A stretch of 64,000 nt of DNA from Pseudomonas sp. B21-028 (GTDB taxonomy: Bacteria > Pseudomonadota > Gammaproteobacteria > Pseudomonadales > Pseudomonadaceae), in contig NZ_CP087184.1 of the NCBI RefSeq assembly GCF_024749045.1, positions 2,666,001 to 2,730,000 on the forward strand. Direction: 5' to 3'. The translations under genes were made by a program, and so were the position numbers. Below the pieces are notes generated by a model. It made no database searches. It was not told the DNA's origin and was given only the letters and a program-made list of their open reading frames with translations. Shown here one piece after another: positions 18,841 to 27,900 of this stretch. Position 1 is the first letter of the stretch; each line of letters opens with the position of its first letter.

Positions 18841-21800
18841 CAGACAGAAGGGCTGGCGGACTTGGCGCGTGCCTGCAAGGCGGCGCGTTCCTCGGGCGAC
18901 ATCGCGGCCAGGGTGCGGCGCAGCTCGGCGATTTTCAGCAGTCGCCCCGGATGGCTTTCCTGGGTGCGCAACGCCTGCGCCAATGTCGCGATGCTCGGGT
19001 TGTCGAACACCAGCCCCGGCGGTACTTCCAGTTGCAACAGGCTGCGCAGGCGCGTGCAGAGTTTGATGACCATCAAGGAATGGCCGCCCAGATCGAACAG
19101 GCTGTCGGTGATGCTCAGGCTGTCGCGCTCCAGCAGTTCCTGGTAAAGATCTGCCAGCAGGGCTTCGAGCGCATCCCTTGGCGCGAGCTCGACTCGGCGC
19201 TCAGTCAGGCTATCGGGTGTGGGCAGTGCGGCGTAATTGACCTTACCGTTGGCCAGGCGCGGCAACGCCTGCACGCGCAGCACTTGCGAAGGGGTCAGGT
19301 AGTCGGGCAACGACGTGCGCAACTCGGCGAGCAAGTCAGCGCTTTCACGGTTGCTGACGGCGTAGGCCAGTAACTTGCCGCCCGTGAAATGCACCACTGC
19401 CTGACTGACGCCGGCCAGCTTCAGGAGGGCCGCCTCCAATTCACCGGGTTCGACGCGAAAGCCGCGAACCTTGATCTGCTGGTCGCTGCGGCCCGCCAGG
19501 TGCAAGCGCCCGTTGGGCGACAGCCGTGCCAGGTCTCCCGTGCGATACAGGCGTTGGCCGGGGTTGAATGGATCGTCGATAAACGCATCAGACGCTCGAT
19601 TCAGATAACCACGGCTGACTTGCGCGCCACCCAGATACACCTCACCCAGGGCACCCAGCGGCGCGGGTTGCAGACCTGCCGGGGTCTGCTCGAGGACATA
19701 GGCGCGGGTGTTTGCCAGTGCCTGTTCCAGGGCCAGCGGTGCAGTGCTTTCGAACTCCTGGCTGAGACTGAACAGTACGCCGACCGTGGTTTCGGTCGGG
19801 CCGTAGTGATTGTGTACCCGGCTATTGGGGGCCACTTGCTGGATGCGTTGGCGCAGTGAGCCCGGGCAAGGTTCGCCACCCAATATCACGACATCCGGCA
19901 AGACACTGGCCTGGTCTTCGAGCAGAGCCGCCAGGTGTGACGGAACGATTTTCAGGCAGTCGATACGTTGATCGCGAACATAACGCGCGAATGCGCTGGC
20001 ATCGCGGCTGGCTTCGTCACTGGCCAGCACCATGCAGGCACCGTTCCATAGCGCGCCGTACAGCGTGGTATTGCCCAGGTCCGCAGCCACCGAGGAAATC
20101 AGCGCGAAGCGTTTGCAATGGGCCAGGTCCAGTGCTTCGCTGACCGCCGCGGTGTAGTTGAGCAAATGACCGTGTTCGATGATCACGCCCTTGGGTTCAC
20201 CGCTGGTGCCAGAGGTATAGAGCAGATAAGCCGCGTCGTTGAGCGAGATGTTATCTGTCGAAGGCACAGCGACAATCGCCGAATCTTGCAGTTCGCAGAT
20301 GCTCACTCCCTGGGCAGAGCCGATGAGCAGTTGCGGCTGCGCATCGCCGAGGATTTTTTCCAGGCGAGCGGCCGGCCAGGTCGGGTCCAGAGGGATGTAG
20401 GCAGCACCGGCTCGCAGCACCGCGAACAGACCCAGCAGCAAGTCCGCCGAGCGTGGCAGCAGCAAGGCCACTTTCGACTCACGGCCAATACCTCGTGCGC
20501 ACAAGGCGCCGGCCAACTGCTCGACTTGTTCGTGCAGTTGTCGATAGCTCAAGGTTTGGCTGTCGACCTGCAAGGCCGGTGCATCCGGCGTGTTGTGCGC
20601 CCAGTGGAGCAGTCGCTGAGGCAGTGTCCGGGAACCGAAGTCGCGGCTGGGGCCGCACAACTGGAGTTGGCGGGCCCGATGCTCGGCGTTGCTCAGCGGC
20701 AACTCGAGCATGGCGCGGGTGTTCAGCCCTTCGGGCAAGGCACGTAGCAGGCAGCTGTATTGCTCCAACAAGCATTGCAGCGCTTCGTCGCCATAGTGCG
20801 CGCCGGGCGCCTGGACGCTGACTGTCAGCCCCGGACCGTGCTCATCCAGCACGACTTGCAGCGCCAGCTCGAAGCATGAGTCGACACCGGGCAGCGTATC
20901 GACATGCCAGCGCAGGCCTGCGTTGTCGATGTCCTGGCAGTGGCTTGCCAGGTTGAAACCGACTTTGCGATGGCGGGTATGGGCCGGGTCGGCGACGCTC
21001 CAGTATTCCTGTTGTTGAGTGTGTTCGTTGAGTTGACTGGCCAGGCTTTGCAGCCACTGGTCGAACGTGCCGTTCAGGTCGGGTTTGAGCACCAGCGGCA
21101 GGATTTTTTCATAGACACCGATTCCGTTGGCCAGGGTGTCGTAGTCGACGCGGCAATCTTGTTGCCAGCCGGCGGTGTACACCGAATGCCCGCCAACACG
21201 TGCCAACAGTAACCACCACGCCGCTTGCAGCACGGTCCCCAGCGGTTGCTGGCATTGATCGGCGAGTTGCTGCAGCGCGTGATGCAATTCGACGGGCAGG
21301 CGTTGACTCACCATCGGGAGGCTACGCTGCCCCATCGGCTCGTGACGCGACCCCAGGTGCATCGGTGGCGTGTCCGCAAGTTTCAGCGCGGCCCAGTAGG
21401 CGCGACCATTCAGGGCTTCGTCATCGGCATCAAGGTCGTTGCGCCATTCCACGTACTGCGAGTACTGGAACGCTTCCTCCTGCACGGTAGCGGGGCGTGC
21501 GTAGAGTTCGGCCAATTCACTGAACAGATTTTGCAGGCTGAGCCGGTCGCAGGCACAGGCAGCGACCAGCAGGTCCAGGCGCCATTGGGCCGGTGCCAAC
21601 TGACGCAAGATGCCGCGAACCAGGCAACCGCTTTCAATGGCAAACGGCGCTTCAAGCAGCGCAGCGCTTTGCTGTTGCTGCTCGGTGTCGGACAAACCAG
21701 CCTCCAGAACGTGCCATTGCAGCGCAGGCGCCACGACGTGCTGGCGCAGGCTTCGATACAGGCTCGAAGGACGCAGCGCCGTGCGCAGGCTGGTATGGCG

Positions 21801-21956
21801 CTCGATCACTTGCAGCAACGTTTCATGCAGCTGCCCTGGGTGCAGCGGGCCTTCAAGGGTCATGCCCAGATGCACGGACGGGCGGTTGCTTTGCAAGGCG
21901 ACGGACTGCTCCGCACTGAGGGGCAGATCGTGGTTCGCTTCCTGGTTATTGCTCAT
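18840..21956 (-). CDS. NRPS: interface-A(Asp)-T
   Basis: About 1038 residues. The N-terminal ~420 residues have a condensation-domain layout but the catalytic HHxxxDG is replaced by AACACDR (near residue 137), so it cannot be a normal peptide-bond-forming C domain. It fits the 'interface' family that docks Asp/His β-hydroxylases. The A domain (YTSGTSGEPKG ~584) has a hand-read pocket DLTKIGHVG(K), an almost exact aspartate code (DLTKVGHIGK). The T domain reads GGHSLMV (~955). ATG 21956 is preferred over a TTG at 21968. Condensation onto this module must come from the C domain near the end of the preceding giant NRPS. Product predicted: L-Asp, β-hydroxylated on the carrier. Confidence 0.9.
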   Translation of the reverse strand: MSNNQEANHDLPLSAEQSVALQSNRPSVHLGMTLEGPLHPGQLHETLLQVIERHTSLRTALRPSSLYRSLRQHVVAPALQWHVLEAGLSDTEQQQQSAALLEAPFAIESGCLVRGILRQLAPAQWRLDLLVAACACDRLSLQNLFSELAELYARPATVQEEAFQYSQYVEWRNDLDADDEALNGRAYWAALKLADTPPMHLGSRHEPMGQRSLPMVSQRLPVELHHALQQLADQCQQPLGTVLQAAWWLLLARVGGHSVYTAGWQQDCRVDYDTLANGIGVYEKILPLVLKPDLNGTFDQWLQSLASQLNEHTQQQEYWSVADPAHTRHRKVGFNLASHCQDIDNAGLRWHVDTLPGVDSCFELALQVVLDEHGPGLTVSVQAPGAHYGDEALQCLLEQYSCLLRALPEGLNTRAMLELPLSNAEHRARQLQLCGPSRDFGSRTLPQRLLHWAHNTPDAPALQVDSQTLSYRQLHEQVEQLAGALCARGIGRESKVALLLPRSADLLLGLFAVLRAGAAYIPLDPTWPAARLEKILGDAQPQLLIGSAQGVSICELQDSAIVAVPSTDNISLNDAAYLLYTSGTSGEPKGVIIEHGHLLNYTAAVSEALDLAHCKRFALISSVAADLGNTTLYGALWNGACMVLASDEASRDASAFARYVRDQRIDCLKIVPSHLAALLEDQASVLPDVVILGGEPCPGSLRQRIQQVAPNSRVHNHYGPTETTVGVLFSLSQEFESTAPLALEQALANTRAYVLEQTPAGLQPAPLGALGEVYLGGAQVSRGYLNRASDAFIDDPFNPGQRLYRTGDLARLSPNGRLHLAGRSDQQIKVRGFRVEPGELEAALLKLAGVSQAVVHFTGGKLLAYAVSNRESADLLAELRTSLPDYLTPSQVLRVQALPRLANGKVNYAALPTPDSLTERRVELAPRDALEALLADLYQELLERDSLSITDSLFDLGGHSLMVIKLCTRLRSLLQLEVPPGLVFDNPSIATLAQALRTQESHPGRLLKIAELRRTLAAMSPEERAALQARAKSASPSV

Positions 21957-21964
21957 GGTAGGGC

Positions 21965-24900
21965 TCAATCCTGCAGTTCCATTGCGTTGTTGTAATTGGC
22001 CAGGCGAGCCGGCTCATGCAGATCCCCCATGGCGACGACAATTTTTCGCGGCCCCTCAAAGGGGTCACGGGCGTGAGCGGCCAGCAAGTTATCGAGCATG
22101 ATCACATCGCCCTGTTGCCAGTCGAAACGCACCGCGCATTCTTCGTAGAGCCGACCTATCAGCGACATCGTTTCGTGGTCGATGGGGCTGCCATCACCGA
22201 AATACACCTGGCGCGGCATACGTTCCTGACCGACCATTCGCAGCAAGTCTTCGCGTACCTGAGGGTCCAGGCAAAAGGTGTGGTGCAGTTGAATCTGATT
22301 GAAGAAGCTGCGCTCGCCACTCAGCGGGTGGTGGATCACCGCCGGGCAACGGGTGCGGGTTTGCAGCTCATCATTGGCCAGCCAGTGGAACTCGGTACCG
22401 CTGGACCGGCACTGGGCCTCAACCTCGTCGCGATCTTCGGTCTTGAAGAATTCCCGCCAGTTGACATCAAGGCGCTCGGTGAACGTACGCACATAAAGCA
22501 ACCCTTTGCTTTCGAACCTTTCGGCCAGGGCTGTCGGCAAGCGACGGAACAATTCGCGACAGTCAACGATGGGCGTCGCACCACCCACAGGCGAAGGTTG
22601 TTCACAGAAGAACCATTGTTTGCGTGGAGAGCGGGGCAGGTGCGAGCTCTCGTTGTGGAACAGGATCATCTCCCGCTCGGGATAAGGCGTGGAACGGTAG
22701 ATATTACGTCCACCTTCCTTCTTCGGCAGGTCGCCATAGCCACCGAACAGACCGGGATGGATGGCCTCGGCGAAGGCTTCGAAGGCCTTGGCGTCGTCCA
22801 GGGCAAAGCCGCGAAACAGCAGGCCGGCGTGCTGGCACAGCAGCGTATCGATCAGGTCCCGGGAGCTTTGCGCCCATCCCACCGGATCCAGGTCCGGCAC
22901 ACAGGGTTCGATCATCAAGGGGAATTCCCGTCCCGGCAGCAGCGCGGCGGTCCGGATCAGCGGCTTGGGCGTTGTGGCGCGGGCCGGCATCTTTTTCAAC
23001 TTGTCGAGTTTGCTCGATGGCGAGGGCGAATTAGCCAAGGCAGATGACTCCACAGAGGGCAATGTAATGGTGAAATGAGTGAGGGGGGCAAGGGGCTGCT
23101 CGACGACTTGTTGCAGCAGACTCAGCCAGGCACGGATCAAGGTCTCGATACGTTCGCCCTTGAACAGTGCGCGGGCGTAGACCCAGTCGCCGCGCATGAC
23201 ATCGCCCTGGCGCTCAAGGAACAGCGCCATGTCGAACTTGCTGGTGCGTTCCGCCGGGGGTTGCTGGTGCACTTCCAGACCGGGGATGGAAAATTCAGCC
23301 TGGGGCGTGTTCTGCAGGACGAACAGGGCTTGCACCAAGGGGTTGCGGCTGCGTTCGCGGGGCACTTGCAAAGCTTCGACAATACGATCGAACGGCAGCG
23401 CCTGATGCTCGAAGGCTTGCAGGCAGGTGTCGCGGGTACGGCCCAGGAAATCGCTGAAGCGCTCGTTGCTCATTCGACGCGAGCGCAGCGGCAGGACGTT
23501 GACGAAGAAGCCGATCAAACCTTCAAGGCTGGCGTCGTCGCGACCGGCGACGTCAGTGCCCAGTAACAGCTCATCGTTGCCAGTCAAGTGATGCAGCAGC
23601 AATTCGAAGGTGCTGAGCAGGACCATATACAGGGTGACCCCTTCAGCCAGGGCCAGTGCATCGAGGCGTGCCAGCAGTGGCGCGGGTATTTCCAGGGCTT
23701 TGGCTGCGCCCCGTGCATCGGCCTGGGCCGGGCGCGGCCAATCTGTGGGTAGCGCGAGTACGTGTGGTGCACCGCGTAGCTGTTCCTGCCAGAAGGTCAC
23801 TTCGTTATCGAGGCTTGGACCTTGCAGGCACTCACGCTGCCAGTGCGCATAGTCTGCGTATTGCACCGGCAATGAAGCCAGTTGCGGGGCTTTGCCGGCC
23901 TGGAGCGCGGTATAGACATGACTGAGCTCATTGATCAGTACGCCGACCGACCAGCCGTCAGCGACCATATGATGCAAGCCCAGGAACAACAGGTGCTGAT
24001 GCTCGTCGAGCTTGAGTACCCGCGCGCGGATTAAGGGCGCCTGTGCCAGGTCGAAGGGGCGTCGCAGATTGTCCAGGCTTTCCTGATCGGCCACGGCCGG
24101 GCGCTGCCCGGCATCGAGATGCGAGACATCGCGCAGTGGCACGTCCATTCCAAGGTGCGTCGCGATCAAGGACACCGGTTCGCCGTCGATGTCCGAATAG
24201 GCCGTCCGCAGGACCTCATGACGATTTAGCAGGGCATTGAAAGTAGCGCGCAGGACGTTCATGTCCAGCGCACCTTGCAGGCTGAGGGTGGCGGCCATGT
24301 TGTAGGCCGCTGATGGCCCGTGCAGGCGATCGATCATCCACAGACGATGTTGGCTCAGGGACAGAGGCATGTGCATCTGGCGCTCGACGGGGCGCAACAC
24401 TGGCGCGCTGGCGGCGGCGTTGACCGGTTGTGCCGACAGGACGTCCAGGCACTGCGCCTGTTGCCACAGCAACGGCGCGTCGAAAACACTGCGCAGCGCC
24501 AGCTCCAGGCCACAACGTTGGCGAATGCGGGCGATCAGGCGGGTAGCCAGGAGTGAGTGCCCACCGGCTTCAAAGAAATGACTGTTGCGTCCCAGTGTCT
24601 GGGGCGGCAGCAGCGCCGCCCATAGTTCGGCCAGCAAGTGTTCGTTGGCGCTGCTCGGGGGATCGACCTCGATGCTGTCCAGTGTGGGGGGCGGCAGGGC
24701 CTTGCGATCGATTTTGCCGTTGGCGTTCTGTGGCCAGCTGTCCATCTGCACCCACAGGGAGGGCACCATGTAAGCGGGTAAACCGTCGCGGACGAACTGG
24801 GCCAGCGCGGCATCAGTGAGTGCGTGCCCGTGACGACCCTGCCAATAGCCCACCAGCATCTCGCTGCTGCCCAATCGTTGCAGGCTCACCATGGCGCGAA

Positions 24901-27900
24901 GGATGTCTGGGTGACGCTCCAGATGCGCTTCGATTTCTCCCGGTTCGATGCGGAAGCCTCGCAGTTTGAGCTGGAAATCCTTGCGTCCGAAATACTGCAA
25001 CACGCCGTCGTCACCCCAGCGCGCCAGATCGCCGCTCAGGTAAAGACGACTGCCTGCCTTGCCGAACGGGTTGGGAATGAAGCTGGCGGCGGTGCGCGAG
25101 GGGTCCGCCAAATAGCCGCGACTGACGCCGATGCCGCCGATGGCCAGTTCGCCGACCACGCCTTTGGGCAGCGGTTGAAGGTCGTGGCCCAGAACGTACA
25201 GTTCGGCATTGGCGGTGGGCCGGCCGATCGCCACACTGGTGCCCTGATCGGGCGCATTGCGCAATGGCTGGAAGGCCACGTCATCCGAACACTCGGCTGG
25301 ACCATAGGCGTTCATCAATGGAATGTGTGGGTAATGGCTGAACCATTGCTGGGTGGTTGCCACCGGCAGCGCTTCACCGGTGGGCAGCACCCAGCGCAGA
25401 TCCGGCAATGACACCGGCTGGTCGGCCTGGCTTTCCAGCATCGCCTGTAACAACGCCGGTACCGGCTCAAACAGGCTGACGTGGCGCGTGCGCAGGACCT
25501 GGAGCAGTGCCTGGGGATCACGTACGACGCTGTCACTGATGATCTCCACGCAAGCGCCGAACAGCGGTGCGGTGAGGGCTTGCCAGACAGAAATATCAAA
25601 ACAGGCCGGTGCGGTCTGGGCGATCACATCGTTCTGGTTCAGACCCAGCGGTTCCAGCTTGGCCAACATATTGTTGAGCATGCCGGCGCGAGTGACCATC
25701 ACGCCCTTGGGCTGACCGGTGGAGCCGGAGGTGAACAGCACGTAGGCCAGTTGATCCTGACGTGCCGGTTGTTGCGGCAGACGTCCAACGGTACTCATTT
25801 CCACCAGGTCGTGCGGCAGGGCGTGTTTGCCCTGATAGACCGAAGCCAGGCGCTCTGCGTACTCGGGTGTGCAGATCACCATCGGCTGCTCAAGCCGCGC
25901 CAGCACCTGTTGCCAGCGCGCCGGGGGTTGAGAGGGTTCCAGCGCCAGCCAGGCACAGCCTGCGCGCAAGGTCGCGACCATCAGGCATAACCAGTCGATG
26001 CCCCGGTCGGCGAGCAAGGCGATCGGCTGGTCGGGTTGCGCACCCAATGCCTGGAGACCACGGGCCATGACTTCCGAGCGTTGCCAGAGTTGGGCATACG
26101 TCAGGGACTGATCGGCACAACGTGCGACCAATCGCTGAGGGTGGGCGGCCACCTGGGCGGCCACCCGTTGCTCCCAACTGTCTTCGAGGCTGTAATCGGC
26201 CCGATGGGTTCCCCAGTCAAGCAGGTGCGCGCGTTCGTCGGCGGTCATGATCGACAGCTGTTCGAGACGGGTGTCGGGCGCGGTATCCATGGCGATCAGG
26301 AGCCGGTGCAAATGATCGATCAGTGTCTGTAGCGATTCGACCGGCATGCGTCGGTTGTCGGCGCTGAAAAGCACCTCCAGGCGGCGTCCGGGCAGGGCTT
26401 CGACCGTAAGGCCGTAGCTGGTCTGCTCAAGGTTATCCATGACCTTGAGCGTCAGTTCACCGGATTGCAGTTGCCGCTCACTGAGGGCCGGCAGATTCTG
26501 GAATACCAGCAGCGTGTCGAACAGTCCGGCGCCTCGTGAGTGCTGCTGGAGGATTTCGGCCAGCGGCGTTTGCTCATGTTCGCGCATTGCGACGCTGATT
26601 GCCTGGACCTGATGCAGGTAGTCGCCCAAGGTCAACCCGGAGTCAACCTGCAAACGCAACGGCAGTGTGTTGATGAAGACGCCGAGCATCTGCCCGGCAT
26701 CTGGCAGGTCACCCGGCCGCCCGCTGCTGGTGACACCGAACATGACGTCAGGCTGGTTGTTATAACGCGCCAGCAGCAAACCCCAGGCTGCCTGTACCAG
26801 CGTGTTGAGGGTGACTCGGGTGTTTTTCCCGAGGTTGTTCAACGCTGTGGTTTGCGCTTCGCTCAGTTGCAGATTGCGGGTGTAGTAAACCGCCGTTGCC
26901 GCGCTTTCCGTAGCGTTCAGGACGGGCAGGGACCCTGCGCCTTCGAAGCTTGCCAGGCGCTGCTGCCAGTAGTTCTGGCTCTGGGCTTGCGGTTGCGCAG
27001 CGAGCCAGTCGATATAGTCGCGGTAGGGTGGCCGGGTGTTGACCGCAATGCCGTTGTAACGGGCAAGTATCTCTTCCATCAACATCACCGAACTCCAGCC
27101 ATCGGCGATCAGGTGATGGCGGCTCCAGACCAGCCATGTACGTTGCTCGTCGAGGTGGATCAGCGCGATGCGTTGCAAGGGCGGGCGCTGCGGATCGAAA
27201 CCCAGCGCACGGTCAGCCTGGCAGTAATCGGCCATGGCTTGCTGGCGTTGGGTCTCATCGAGTGTGCTCCAGTCCAGTAGTTGTACCGGCAAGTGCAGGT
27301 CGCGATAGATCCCTTGCAGGGGTTCCTCCAGGCCCTGCCAGAGGATCCCGGTGCGCATCAATGGATGCGCGGCGAAGGTATCGCGCCACGCGGCCAGATA
27401 TCGCGCAGGCTCCAGCGGGCCTTGCAATTCGGCTTGCAGCTGGTTGACATAAACGCCATTGCCGCCCTCCAGCAGGCTGTGGAACAACAGCCCTTTTTGC
27501 AGCGGCGAAAGCGGATAGGCATCCTCCAGTTCGGTACCGGCCAGGGCGTCGAGCGCCTCGCGTTCGATAGAGCTAAGGGAGAAAACCGCCGGTGGATTTG
27601 CCGGTGCTTGAGGCGCCGCAGGTGCCACCGCCGGTTCGCGGCGACTGAGCAGGCTGGCCAGCGCTTCGATGCGCGGGTGGGCGAAAAGCTCTTTTGGACT
27701 GAATCGCAGGCCTTGCTTGCGTGCCTTTGCAATCAACTGCAGGGCAATGATCGAGTCCCCGCCAACGGCGAAGAAATCATCCTCGCGGCCAAGGTCGGTG
27801 CATTGCAGGACGTCACGCCACAGGGCAGTTAATTGCGCTTCCAACTGCTTGAGGGGTGAATCCAGCGTGGCAGCCAGTTGGGCAATGGTGGGGTGCGCGA

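Noticed and set aside
26500..27500. Epimerisation domain after the tandem T domains
   Set aside because: The domain has HHLIADGWS and a full condensation layout followed by an A domain, so it is called C, although a dual C/E activity cannot be excluded.
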